Assembly (NCBI GenBank): GCA_019637555.1
Contig: JAHBVK010000049.1
Location: 1-47,685, forward strand
Reading direction: 5' to 3'
Length of the DNA stretch: 47,685 bases
Origin: Anaerolineae bacterium
GTDB taxonomy: Bacteria; Chloroflexota; Anaerolineae; Aggregatilineales; UBA2796
Shown here piece by piece: positions 7,958 through 16,681 of the stretch. The stretch's first letter is position 1. Each line of letters begins with the position of its first letter. The notes under the pieces are model-generated. The model was not told the origin of the DNA. It did not search any database and was given only the letters and a program-made list of their open reading frames with translations. The position numbers were made by a program, and so were the translations under genes.

Positions 7958-10258
7958 TTGGCTTCCTCTGACTTGCTTAAGAACTTAAACGAGCAGCAAG
8001 CGGCGGCTGTCTCTGCGGTGCCGGGACCGACGCTGGTAGTAGCAGGACCGGGCAGCGGCAAGACCGCCGTGTTGACCCGTCGTGTGGCGTATCTGATTCA
8101 GGAATTCGGCGTCTCGCCTTACAGCATCATGGCGGTGACCTTCACCAACAAAGCGGCGAAGGAAATGTTGGAGCGCATTGACTCGCTGTTAAGTGGGCGG
8201 ATCAAGGGGCTGTCGATTGGTACGTTCCATTCGGTGTGTGCGCGGATTTTGCGACGGGAAGCAGAACATCTAGGGATTAAGCCCAGTTACGCGATCTACG
8301 ACACCAGTGATCAGATCGCCATCATGAAGCAGGCAATCGAGGATTTGAAGCTCGATCCTGATAAGAACTCACCGCGTCGCATCTTGAGTAAAGTGTCGAA
8401 CGCTAAGAACGAACTGATCGAGCCGGATCAATATCCCGCCGAGCTTTATCCAGAGAAGATAGTGCGCGATCTGTACAAGCGCTATCAACTGCTGCTGCGC
8501 AACCACAATGCGCTTGACTTCGATGATTTGCTGATGCAGACCGCCATCTTGTTCCGCGATCATCCTGATGTGCTGGAACGCTATCGCTACTACTATCAGC
8601 ACTTGTTGGTGGATGAGTTTCAGGATACTAACACGGCGCAATACAAGCTGGTCACGCTGCTGGCGGATACCGAACCGAGTCAGCCACGCCAATTATTCTG
8701 CGTTGGTGATCCCGATCAGAGCATTTACCGTTTTCGCGGCGCGGATTACCGCAATATCGGCAATTTCATGCAGGATTATCCCGACGCCAATGTGATCCTG
8801 CTGGAGCAGAACTATCGTAGTCATCAGATCATCCTTGATGCGGCGATGGCGGTGATCGATAAGAGTCCGAACCGGATCAAGAAGAATCTGAACACTACGC
8901 GCAAAGACGGTCAAAAAGTGATCTTGCGGCAGACGTTCAGCGAAGACGAAGAAGCGATGTGGGTGGTGCAGACCATCCTCGAAATGAAATTTAGGGGACA
9001 GTACAACCTCAGCGACATCTCGGTGATGTACCGCACGAACGCGCAATCCCGCGCGCTGGAAGAAATGTTCGTGCGTTCAGGCGTCGCTTATAAGCTGATC
9101 GGCGGCACGCGCTTCTATGACCGCAAAGAAGTCAAGGATGTGCTGGCGTACCTGCGGGTGATCAACAACCCTGATGATAACCTGAACCTCGAACGGATCA
9201 TCAACGAGCCAAAGCGCGGGATCGGTAAGCAGACGGTGGGCAAGCTGCTGCTGTGGGCGAACGAACGGCGGATGAGTTTGTACGATGCCTTACAAGCAAT
9301 TCGTAACGGCGTAGAGTCGCCGTTCCCGCCGAAAACGAATAAGCCGCTGATCGAGTTCGCGGGGCTGATAGAAACATGGCGACAACTACGCGAGACGAAG
9401 CCCGCCACTTATATCCTCAACGAGGTGCTGGAGAAGACGGCGTACAAGTCTTATTTGCTGGATGGCACGCCGGAGGGTATCGAACGCGCCGAGAACGTGA
9501 GCGAATTGCAGGGCATGGCGCAGACAGCGGGCGAGGTGCGTTTGGCGGAGTTCCTAGAGGAAGTATCGCTGGTCTCTGACATAGACAATTACAACAAAGA
9601 GTCCAACAGCGTGACTTTGATGACTCTGCACGCGGCAAAGGGCTTGGAGTTCAGCGTGGTCTTCATCGTGGGCTTGGAAGAGACGATCTTGCCGCATCAG
9701 ATGAGTATGGAAGACCCCGAACAGATGGAAGAAGAACGCCGCCTGATGTATGTGGGCATCACGCGGGCGAAGGATGTGCTGTTCCTGTCGTGGTCGCTGA
9801 CGCGGGCGCTCTACGGACGCGGTGATCGGATGATCCCGTCGCGCTTCCTCGAAGATATTCCGCACGATCTGACCAGTGGATCGCCAGTTGTCAAACGCGC
9901 GGATCGAACGGGGATGAGTGCGCAGCAACGACAAGATCAGGAACAACTGCCTGAAGGATTCAGCAAAGCGTGGAGCATCCCCAAACCGCCAGCGCGTAAT
10001 GATCGTCCGGCGCGTACGAGCAGCGCCAATACTTCGTGGTCGTCAGCGCCACCGCCTGCTTATGCCGCCGCCAGCAGTCGATCCCCGAAGTCGATGTACA
10101 AGTCGGGGCAAAAGGTGCTGCATCAGAAGTTCGGGGAAGGCACGATCATCAACAGCAACATCCGCAGCGGCTACGAAGAAGTAACCGTGCAGTTTATCGG
10201 ACACGGGATCAAGCGGCTGGATGCGAGTACGGCGAATCTGGTGATGTTGGACGAGTGA
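7958..10258 (+). CDS. pcrA: ATP-dependent DNA helicase PcrA/UvrD
   Basis: A superfamily 1A 3'-5' helicase, about 766 residues, for DNA repair, replication-conflict resolution and removal of stalled RNA polymerase. All motifs are visible in order: Q-motif LNEQQAAAV, Walker A GPGSGKTAVLTRR, FTNKAAKEM, DEFQDTN (II), VGDPDQSIYRFRGAD (III), NYRSHQ (IV), LMTLHAAKGLEF (V) and EERRLMYVGITRAK (VI). After a Pro/Ala/Ser-rich linker the C-terminus has the small Tudor-like domain (GQKVLHQKFGEGTIIN) that in PcrA binds RNA polymerase. I prefer TTG 7958, which has GGAG nine bases upstream; a TTG at 7943 would add five residues. Confidence 0.96.
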   Translation: MASSDLLKNLNEQQAAAVSAVPGPTLVVAGPGSGKTAVLTRRVAYLIQEFGVSPYSIMAVTFTNKAAKEMLERIDSLLSGRIKGLSIGTFHSVCARILRREAEHLGIKPSYAIYDTSDQIAIMKQAIEDLKLDPDKNSPRRILSKVSNAKNELIEPDQYPAELYPEKIVRDLYKRYQLLLRNHNALDFDDLLMQTAILFRDHPDVLERYRYYYQHLLVDEFQDTNTAQYKLVTLLADTEPSQPRQLFCVGDPDQSIYRFRGADYRNIGNFMQDYPDANVILLEQNYRSHQIILDAAMAVIDKSPNRIKKNLNTTRKDGQKVILRQTFSEDEEAMWVVQTILEMKFRGQYNLSDISVMYRTNAQSRALEEMFVRSGVAYKLIGGTRFYDRKEVKDVLAYLRVINNPDDNLNLERIINEPKRGIGKQTVGKLLLWANERRMSLYDALQAIRNGVESPFPPKTNKPLIEFAGLIETWRQLRETKPATYILNEVLEKTAYKSYLLDGTPEGIERAENVSELQGMAQTAGEVRLAEFLEEVSLVSDIDNYNKESNSVTLMTLHAAKGLEFSVVFIVGLEETILPHQMSMEDPEQMEEERRLMYVGITRAKDVLFLSWSLTRALYGRGDRMIPSRFLEDIPHDLTSGSPVVKRADRTGMSAQQRQDQEQLPEGFSKAWSIPKPPARNDRPARTSSANTSWSSAPPPAYAAASSRSPKSMYKSGQKVLHQKFGEGTIINSNIRSGYEEVTVQFIGHGIKRLDASTANLVMLDE

Positions 10259-10264
10259 AAGATT

Positions 10265-10284
10265 CCCGGAGCTGAAGCTCCGGG
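10265..10284. repeat. Perfect GC-rich hairpin after pcrA
   Basis: CCCGGAGC/GCTCCGGG, an 8-bp stem with a TGAA tetraloop, lies seven bases after the pcrA stop and in front of the convergent membrane-protein gene end. It belongs to the same hairpin family as 7164-7183 (both are followed by GCTGAA) and is a plausible bidirectional transcription stop. Confidence 0.65.
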
Positions 10285-10332
10285 CTGAAATCGCAGGGCT
10301 GGCTTGTAGGATTCGCGCAGGTACGATGCAGA

Positions 10333-11400
10333 TTACGATTCGAGGATGCGCTTCAGAATCCATTGCATCAGCCAGATGATGATGGGAAAGAGAAGGGCGG
10401 CTGAAACTGCACGCGGCGTTTCCGGTTTCCAGGGCCATGTGGAGATGCGGTTGAGCGCCGTCTGTTCCGACTCCAATCCCGCGATTGCCTTATTGAGATT
10501 GTCCATATCCACGAGTTCATTTTCATCGACGCGGCGATGCAGCTCGGCAATGGCACTGCGCTGACGCTTGCCATTCTCAGTTAAGCGTCGATCTTTTTCC
10601 TCCACCAGCAAGCGGCGTGCGCCCCACAATGGCAAGACGAAAGTCAGCAGCGCGAGTCCAGTGAAGAACAGCAAGCCAGCTAATCCGATATTGAACAGCA
10701 GCGGCGCGAACAGATACCACAGGTAAACAATCAAGGCGATGCCAACTGCCGTTTGTGCGCTGAGTGTGGAGAAGGCGTACAACGGGCGGAGATTGTACAA
10801 ATCAACGTTGGGATGACGATTATAGATTTTCTGAACGATCCTCAACTGATGCAAGCTGTGATAAACGAGGACACCGACGATTGCCCAGACGATTAGCGAA
10901 ACTACATTATTGAAGTTCAGCGAGAGCGCGTTATCCGCAAAGTGAAGTTCTTGAACCTTGATCAGGTCAGGGATCCAATTAATGACGATGACGCCATCAA
11001 ATGCACCAATTGCAGCGGCTATCAACGTTGGAAGGGCAGGCAGCGTGGTCAGGCGATAGCGCAGTTCGTCGTACTCGGCATCACTGATCGTCATCAGCGG
11101 GCGGAAGCGTTTCAGTGATTGTTCCGCCGCCGTATCCAGATGGTGCATCAATCCGAGTCCGTAGGCAATCGTGATGATGTATGCCAGCGGGAAGGCTGAT
11201 ACTGTCGTGGTGCCGCCGTTCCATTGGATGAGGAACTGAATACCCACTAGAAACGCGGCGAAGACAGCGTAAAAGAGCCAGCCGGGGATACTGAAGCTAT
11301 CAACCAAGTCGGTGAACCGATCAAACAGGCTCGGCGCGTATGGATGGTTCGTCTTGGTAGCAGCAGTTGACGCGGATTGCACTGCGCTGATCTCGGTCAT
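10333..11400 (-). CDS. Multi-pass membrane protein of unknown function
   Basis: I do not recognise this 355-residue protein. It has a polar N-terminus of about 35 residues, two hydrophobic segments (around 38-56 and 68-85), a soluble stretch with YDELRYRLTTLPALP, further hydrophobic segments near residues 115-145, 165-185 and 210-260, a charged helical region with LLVEEKDRRLTENGKRQRSAI (about 265-325), and a final C-terminal helix LLFPIIIWLMQWIL. The charged region before the last helix may form a coiled coil in the cytoplasm. It is convergent with pcrA and divergent from the LuxR-type regulator. Confidence 0.75.
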   Translation of the reverse strand: MTEISAVQSASTAATKTNHPYAPSLFDRFTDLVDSFSIPGWLFYAVFAAFLVGIQFLIQWNGGTTTVSAFPLAYIITIAYGLGLMHHLDTAAEQSLKRFRPLMTISDAEYDELRYRLTTLPALPTLIAAAIGAFDGVIVINWIPDLIKVQELHFADNALSLNFNNVVSLIVWAIVGVLVYHSLHQLRIVQKIYNRHPNVDLYNLRPLYAFSTLSAQTAVGIALIVYLWYLFAPLLFNIGLAGLLFFTGLALLTFVLPLWGARRLLVEEKDRRLTENGKRQRSAIAELHRRVDENELVDMDNLNKAIAGLESEQTALNRISTWPWKPETPRAVSAALLFPIIIWLMQWILKRILES

Positions 11401-11467
11401 GCGATTTCTTTCGTGGGGTTAAACTGGGAGCATAGTATAGCCTGAGTTCAGGTAGTGGAAACAATTC

Positions 11468-11630
11468 GCACTGCACAGTGCTTTTAGAACAATAGTTCTT
11501 GCCAGATCAAGGAATCCATGCTAAAGTACAGGTGTACTTATTCCCCTTCTCATGTAAGCTTACTTCACAACACAAATTAAGCGTCGGCTCACCTAAAATC
11601 AAGGTTTGAGCGGTCACCTATGAGCGCTCA
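11468..11630. promoter_or_regulatory. Cluster of short palindromes in a divergent intergenic region (possible operators)
   Basis: The 272-base gap between the divergent membrane-protein and LuxR-regulator genes holds five distinct palindromes: GCACTGCACAGTGC (11468-11481), AGAAC-AATA-GTTCT (11486-11499), AAGTAC-AGGT-GTACTT (11524-11539), GTAAGCTTAC (11554-11563) and TGAGCGCTCA (11621-11630). The half-site TGAGCG of the last one is repeated at 11607. This density is unusual for the window and suggests binding sites for dimeric regulators, though the palindromes do not share one consensus. I could not assign a convincing -10/-35 pair. Confidence 0.4.
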
Positions 11631-11672
11631 ACCAAGTTTCACCCTAGTGATTCCTGAGCATACTGGAAGTAA

Positions 11673-14141
11673 ATGCCGATGATTGCGCGTGATCTTCCCA
11701 CCCAGCCAACTTCATTCATAGGCAGAACGCAGGAACTCGCTGAGATCGTCGCTCTGCTGGATAACCCGGATTGTCACCTGCTGACGCTGGTTGGTCCGGG
11801 CGGGATCGGCAAGACGCGGCTGGCGCTGGAAATCGCTTCGATTATGGATCAGCGTCAAGCGAACGCTGACACAGAAACAGAAACAGACGCAGACACCCTG
11901 CCAGCCTATTCTCAAGGTGTCTATTTCGTCCCACTGCAACCATTGAATTCGCCAGAATTTATGCTGACGGCACTAGCAGAAGCGATGGGCTTGCAGTTCT
12001 ATGCTGGCGGCGATCCGCGCGACCAGCTCTATGATTACCTCTGCTCCAAAGATCTGCTGCTAATCCTCGATAACTTCGAGCATTTGCTAGAAGGTGTCGA
12101 TCTGGTGACGGATCTCTTAATCAACGCACCGCAGCTCAAGCTACTGGTCACCTCACGCGAGACGCTGAATCTACAGGAGGAGTGGCTGTATCAGGTCAAA
12201 GGGATGCGCTATCCCGAACATGAAGATACTGCCGTCAGTGACGCCGAAGCTTACAGCGCGGTACGTCTGTTCATGCAGAACGCCCGCCGTGTGCGTCCCG
12301 ATTTCTCGTTGAGCGCCGAACAGCGGGCAGTGCTGCGAATCTGCAAGCTGGTGGAAGGGATGCCGCTGGCGCTGGAGATCACCGCCGCGTGGCTGCGCCG
12401 ACTGCCCACCGAAGAAATCGTGCGGCAGATCGAATATGGCTTGGACATCCTTGAAAATCCGGTGCGGAATGTACCCGCGCGGCATCGCAGTATTCGCGCC
12501 GTGTTTGAACATTCGTGGCTGCTGCTGGATGGCGCTGAATGCAGCGTGTTTCCCAAGCTAGCGGTGTTTCGCGGTGGATTCCGACGCGAAGCAGCGGAAC
12601 GCGTGGCGGGAGCGACGCTGGGAATCCTCTCCGCGCTGGTGGATAAATCCCTGTTGTATGTGGATGCCAGTGGACGCTACGACTTGCACGAGTTATTACG
12701 ACAGTTCGCGGAAGAAAAATTGAGCGAATCCCCAAGCGATCATCGACAGGCGCGTGAAGATCACTGCGATTACTACGTGGAGTTTTTAAGCCGCGCATAT
12801 CACGGCATGAAAGTACACGATTCGCGGACTCTCGATGAGATCAATATCGAGTTGAAGAACCTGCGTAGCGCGTGGCACTGGGCGCTGGAACATCGCCAGA
12901 TGGCAGAACGCACCGATGAATATATGTGTCTGGCGCTGTTTTACCAATTCCGCTGTTTATTTCAGGAAGGTTACGAGTTCAGCGCTAAAACCGTCGAAGC
13001 ACTGCGCCGTGTACCTGTCAGCGAGGCACTCGGCAGTTCGTTAATGATGCAGGCGTGGTTTGTCGAATTGGGGTCGCAGCAGCATAACAGATCGCGGGTA
13101 CTTTACGAGGAGGCGCTCGCGGCAGCAGAGCACACTGGCGATATATTCCTAGTAACGGCGATCTATATGCGTTTGAGCGAAGTCGAAGTCCAACTCGGTA
13201 ATTATGAACGCGCCAGAGAACTGGTTCAACGCTGCATCGAGCTGACCGATCCGCAGATTCCGCGCTGGCACTTCACTTATCCGCTAGCACAGTTAGCTTA
13301 TACGGAATATCTGCTCGGCAATCACACTGAAGCAGAATTACGGTTGGAGGAAGCCGTCAGCGTAGCGCAGGAAAGCAATATTCACGTTGGCGTGGCAGAT
13401 GCCCGCAACTACCTCGGACAGGTTAAGCTGGCGCTGCACGCAGATCGTGAGGCGCGGCAGTTATTTACTGACAACCTGAACTTGTGCCGAGAAATCCCCT
13501 ATTTGAAAGGGACGGCACTCTCGCTGATTGGTATGGCGGAAGCGACGTATAGGCTCGGTGAATTCGGGGAATCGCGGCAGTTTCTGGCGGAGGCGTTGAA
13601 GACTGCTTTCGGCACTAACCAGATTCCCTACGTGCTGGATGCGCTGGTAGTGGCGTCGGAGCTATTGGCACAGAGTGGCACAGCAGAACGTGCGCTAGAG
13701 ATTGCGGCGGTGGTACTGGATCATGCCGCTGCTACCTTTCTGAACCGCCAACGTGCGGAACACTTACGGGCGCAACTTGAGCCGAAGCTATCCGCAGAGA
13801 TGATCGCTAGTGCTGTTGAGCGCGGCAGATCCAGCCAGATCGAGCGCGTAGTGCGGGGGCTGCTGGAGGCGGAGTTTTCGGCACAGTCGCCATCACCTCA
13901 GCTTGCGGTGGATACGACGCCCCATCTTTCGGCGACGATAACGCCTCATCCGTTGAGTGAACGTGAGGTGGAAATTCTGCGCTTGCTCTCGGATGGATTA
14001 TCGAATCGAGAGATCGCAGAGCAGCTTTTCCTCGCCACTGGCACGGTCAAGTGGTATCTCGGTGAAATCTACAGCAAGCTGCACGTCAACAGCCGCACGC
14101 AAGCGATTGCCAGAGCGCGGGATGCACGCTTGTTGAATTGA
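11673..14141 (+). CDS. LuxR-family regulator with NB-ARC-like ATPase and TPR-like region
   Basis: An 822-residue large LuxR-type transcriptional regulator. The N-terminal STAND/NB-ARC-like ATPase starts at PTSFIGRTQELAEI, with Walker A GPGGIGKTRL (about residues 47-56), Walker B-like DLLLILDNF, a sensor segment KLLVTSRE and the EGMPLALEI helix. A long alpha-helical region (about 370-740) has TPR-like repeats. The C-terminus is a LuxR helix-turn-helix, LSEREVEILRLLSDGLSNRE to IYSKLHVNSRTQAI. The ATPase is thought to act as an inducer-controlled switch, as in MalT-like proteins. A low-complexity Thr/Glu/Asp run (about 70-80) interrupts the ATPase domain. ATG 11679 fits the GGAAG element better than 11673. 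The target genes are unknown. Confidence 0.9.
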   Translation: MPMIARDLPTQPTSFIGRTQELAEIVALLDNPDCHLLTLVGPGGIGKTRLALEIASIMDQRQANADTETETDADTLPAYSQGVYFVPLQPLNSPEFMLTALAEAMGLQFYAGGDPRDQLYDYLCSKDLLLILDNFEHLLEGVDLVTDLLINAPQLKLLVTSRETLNLQEEWLYQVKGMRYPEHEDTAVSDAEAYSAVRLFMQNARRVRPDFSLSAEQRAVLRICKLVEGMPLALEITAAWLRRLPTEEIVRQIEYGLDILENPVRNVPARHRSIRAVFEHSWLLLDGAECSVFPKLAVFRGGFRREAAERVAGATLGILSALVDKSLLYVDASGRYDLHELLRQFAEEKLSESPSDHRQAREDHCDYYVEFLSRAYHGMKVHDSRTLDEINIELKNLRSAWHWALEHRQMAERTDEYMCLALFYQFRCLFQEGYEFSAKTVEALRRVPVSEALGSSLMMQAWFVELGSQQHNRSRVLYEEALAAAEHTGDIFLVTAIYMRLSEVEVQLGNYERARELVQRCIELTDPQIPRWHFTYPLAQLAYTEYLLGNHTEAELRLEEAVSVAQESNIHVGVADARNYLGQVKLALHADREARQLFTDNLNLCREIPYLKGTALSLIGMAEATYRLGEFGESRQFLAEALKTAFGTNQIPYVLDALVVASELLAQSGTAERALEIAAVVLDHAAATFLNRQRAEHLRAQLEPKLSAEMIASAVERGRSSQIERVVRGLLEAEFSAQSPSPQLAVDTTPHLSATITPHPLSEREVEILRLLSDGLSNREIAEQLFLATGTVKWYLGEIYSKLHVNSRTQAIARARDARLLN

Positions 14142-14169
14142 TCGGCAGGATCGGATTTCCTACCACCCG

Positions 14170-14187
14170 ACCTGCCTTTTGGCAGGT
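14170..14187 (+). terminator. Terminator-like hairpin after the LuxR-type gene
   Basis: ACCTGCC-TTTT-GGCAGGT, a perfect 7-bp stem, lies 28 bases after the stop codon. It is followed by GCTTTCCC rather than a full T-run, so the call is tentative. Confidence 0.5.
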
Positions 14188-14256
14188 GCTTTCCCTCCCG
14201 GTTGCCCTGTATTGTTAGAGCATTAACGGGTGCAACTGAACTGGATGGGAAACATC

Positions 14257-14466
14257 ATGAACAATATGTACGGCACAAGCGGACTGGACTTCATGAGGGA
14301 AATCGGCAAACTGACAGCACGCAAGCAAGCGGATGAACAGCATCCGCGCCAATCGCTGCGTTCGCTGCTGCTGCGGCTGATCGCTTCACCGCGCAAAAAC
14401 GAGATGGTGGTGACGATCACGCTGCCACGCAATACCCGCGCTAAAGCAAGAGGTTACGCCAAATAA
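14257..14466 (+). CDS. Small basic protein translationally coupled to an MFS transporter
   Basis: I do not recognise this 69-residue protein. It is rich in Arg and Lys, with a helical LRSLLLRLIASPRKNE centre and a C-terminal VVTITLPRNTRAKARGYAK. Its TAA stop overlaps the ATG of the next gene (TAATG), which suggests coupled translation and supports it being a real gene. Other in-frame starts are GTG 14230 and ATG 14245. It has no transmembrane segment or known motif. Confidence 0.55.
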   Translation: MNNMYGTSGLDFMREIGKLTARKQADEQHPRQSLRSLLLRLIASPRKNEMVVTITLPRNTRAKARGYAK

Positions 14467-15632
14467 TGAGCAACAAACAACTCGCTACTCTATTTGCCTG
14501 CGGTCTGATCGGATGGATCGTCATTCAGGCACTGCTGTCGCTGATGCCAGTGTACGCCGAAAGCCTCGGTGCCGATTCTTCATCCGCGGGCAATTATCTC
14601 TCTTTGTCTTTTGTCGCCCTGACGGCGGGAACAGTAGTCGCTGGTTGGTTGTCGGATCGTTTTCAGCGGCGCAAGGCGATGTTGATCAGCTCGGCGCTGA
14701 TCAATATACCGGCGACATGGCTGATGGGACAGGTCAGCGAGTTGTGGCAACTGGTCGCCCTGACGGTGATCGTGTTCTTCTTCATCGGCATGACCTTCAC
14801 CTCAATCAATGTACTGGCGGGCTTGTTCGCTAGCGAAGCAGAACGCGGCAAGGTGTTCGGCATCCTAGCGATCAATACCGGACTCGGCGCTGTGATCGGA
14901 GCGGCACTGAGTGGTCGGATCGTGGATGCGTGGGGCTATCCGGCGCTGTTTCTGGCTGCCGCCGCTTGCTGGCTGCTACAGCCGCTGCTCACACTGCTGT
15001 TGCAAGATAAAGTGGTCTCAAGGGATGCCACGACAACAACGCGCACAGCCGCGCCCGATAAAGCTGCCCTTGGCGGGATGTTCTATGTGCTGTTAGCTGC
15101 TAACTTGATCGCCTTCGCCGCTAACTTTACAGCGCTGCTTGCCCGTCCTCTGCTGATGAGTCGGTTGGGCTTCGAGGCAACAGCAGTCGCCAGTGTAGGC
15201 GCAATCGGTGGGTTAATCTCGCTGCCATTTCCTGTGTTCTTTGGCTGGCTCTCGGATCGGATGAACCGCTATTGGCTGGTCGCGCTGTGCTTTGCCTTCA
15301 GCGCTATCGGACTGCTGATGCTGGCGAGTGCTACTGTAGAGTGGCAGTTCTGGGCGTCGGCGATCTTGCTCTCCGGTACGGGCATCAGTCTGGGAATTGG
15401 TCCGGCACTGGTCACCGATGTGGTGCCCGCACAAGCATTAGGCAAAGGGCTATCATGGTATGGCTTTTCGTCATCAGCGGGCGGCATTGTCGGGTTCACG
15501 CTCACAGGTTACGCGATTCAGGGCTTCGGCATGAACGCAACGTTCATCGGTAGTGCGCTGCTGACCGTGATGGCGATTCTGCTGGTGCTTCAGGTGCGGC
15601 GTGCCCGTCAACTGCAACCGGTCTTGATCTAA
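14466..15632 (+). CDS. Major facilitator superfamily transporter
   Basis: A 388-residue transporter with about 12 predicted hydrophobic helices, the usual MFS size for a proton-coupled efflux permease. The conserved loop 2-3 motif appears as GWLSDRFQRRKAML after the second helix, and its half-repeat in the C-terminal half is GWLSDRMNRYW. Both halves contain Gly-rich helices typical of the fold. The substrate is unknown; drug or metabolite efflux is a reasonable guess from the family. It starts within the stop of the small basic protein gene. Confidence 0.9.
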   Translation: MSNKQLATLFACGLIGWIVIQALLSLMPVYAESLGADSSSAGNYLSLSFVALTAGTVVAGWLSDRFQRRKAMLISSALINIPATWLMGQVSELWQLVALTVIVFFFIGMTFTSINVLAGLFASEAERGKVFGILAINTGLGAVIGAALSGRIVDAWGYPALFLAAAACWLLQPLLTLLLQDKVVSRDATTTTRTAAPDKAALGGMFYVLLAANLIAFAANFTALLARPLLMSRLGFEATAVASVGAIGGLISLPFPVFFGWLSDRMNRYWLVALCFAFSAIGLLMLASATVEWQFWASAILLSGTGISLGIGPALVTDVVPAQALGKGLSWYGFSSSAGGIVGFTLTGYAIQGFGMNATFIGSALLTVMAILLVLQVRRARQLQPVLI

Positions 15633-15713
15633 TAGCAATACCTCCGCACACCAATGCGTAACGAGTAACGGGTAATAGGTCGGGCTTCTCCTCGTTGTCC
15701 CGCTTGTTACCTG

Positions 15714-15958
15714 TTACCGTGTGTAGCCACCAAGCGGTTGATACGCTCTGAAGTAGTCTATGGCAAATTCTTTGGGATAGGGAGCGTTCGGATCGTAGAT
15801 TCCCGTCCATGCGCCATCGAAGGGATGTTCGTATATCGTCAGCATGAACTGCATGGGATACTGCGGCGACTGATTGATCGTGCGGATTTTGAAATTATCC
15901 ACGTAAAACTGTCGTGAGTCGGCGTCCACTCAACGGCGTAGAGGTGATACTGCTTTTT
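15714..15958 (-). pseudogene. Remnant of a GH16-like (laminarinase-type) glycosidase C-terminus
   Basis: Two adjoining frames on the minus strand give parts of one family pattern. Bases 15920-15958 encode QYHLYAVEWTP, and the next frame, 15714 to about 15929, encodes SRQFYVDNFKIRTINQSPQYP and ends with IDYFRAYQP. Together they match the end of glycoside hydrolase family 16 proteins (YHxYAVEWTPxxIxFYVD to VDYxRVYQ). A single frameshift near 15915-15929 separates them, and a TAG at 15959-15961 blocks the upstream frame. No catalytic ExDxxE region is left. The remaining part of the gap 15633-16060 holds only an imperfect inverted repeat of GTAAC motifs (15658-15720). Confidence 0.65.
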
Positions 15959-16060
15959 CTAGCGGATTAGCGAGTATGTCTGCCATCAACGGTGGTTCTA
16001 GCATAAGTAGTAATTGTTACCTCCATCGGCATCTAGTTGACCTCCTCCGCTTCCATACGA

Positions 16061-16675
16061 CTAATTTCCAGCTTGGTTCTTTTCTCGCAAAAATGTGAGG
16101 TAACGATCCGCAGATGAAAATCCTAACCAATCTGCCATTACGAGTGGATTTAACCTATTCGCACAAAGATCAATAGCCGAAGCTCCTAAATGTATATTGT
16201 AGACGCTTGAAGTAGGACTGAATACACGAATAACACGTACATCTACTAGAATTGATGGATAAACAAGCCTAAAGAAGTTGGGACTTGCTGCCCCAACTAA
16301 GCAAGGCTCCCCAAATTTATGAATGAATTCTCCTGCGATGAGGCGATTTGAATCAGAGGTCTGACTGTGGATGGTAACTAAAGCAACAGCGTCAAGATCG
16401 CTCTTTTCTATGTAAATATCAAGATTATGTGTAGAGCCAAAATCGATACGGATATAGTCTATATCTTCTTGCCCATTATATATTTGCGACAGTCGATGCG
16501 CTTCGTCCCACTGCGTAATACCGGGCGTGATATTCATAAAACAGGGATGACTGTTGCAAGTATCGATGCCAAGTAACTCCAATTGACTGTCTTGCTTGCT
16601 TCCATACGCGGAAACTCCTGCAAGCAGCACTATGAAGATCAGCCAGATTGCTATGGTGATACCTAGCAAACGCAT
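16061..16675 (-). CDS. Single-pass membrane-anchored protein of unknown function
   Basis: I do not recognise this 204-residue protein. An N-terminal hydrophobic segment (about residues 3-25, RLLGITIAIWLIFIVLLAGVS) should anchor it, leaving an extracytoplasmic domain of about 175 residues with four cysteines, two of them close together in DTCNSHPCFMNITPGIT; disulfides are possible. The segment CFMNITPGITQWDEA resembles repeated motifs in other Chloroflexota surface proteins as far as I recall, without a known function. The start codon lies six bases after the stop of the preceding cNMP-fold gene, so it is the last gene of that operon. Confidence 0.7.
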   Translation of the reverse strand: MRLLGITIAIWLIFIVLLAGVSAYGSKQDSQLELLGIDTCNSHPCFMNITPGITQWDEAHRLSQIYNGQEDIDYIRIDFGSTHNLDIYIEKSDLDAVALVTIHSQTSDSNRLIAGEFIHKFGEPCLVGAASPNFFRLVYPSILVDVRVIRVFSPTSSVYNIHLGASAIDLCANRLNPLVMADWLGFSSADRYLTFLREKNQAGN

Positions 16676-16681
16676 AAGCAA

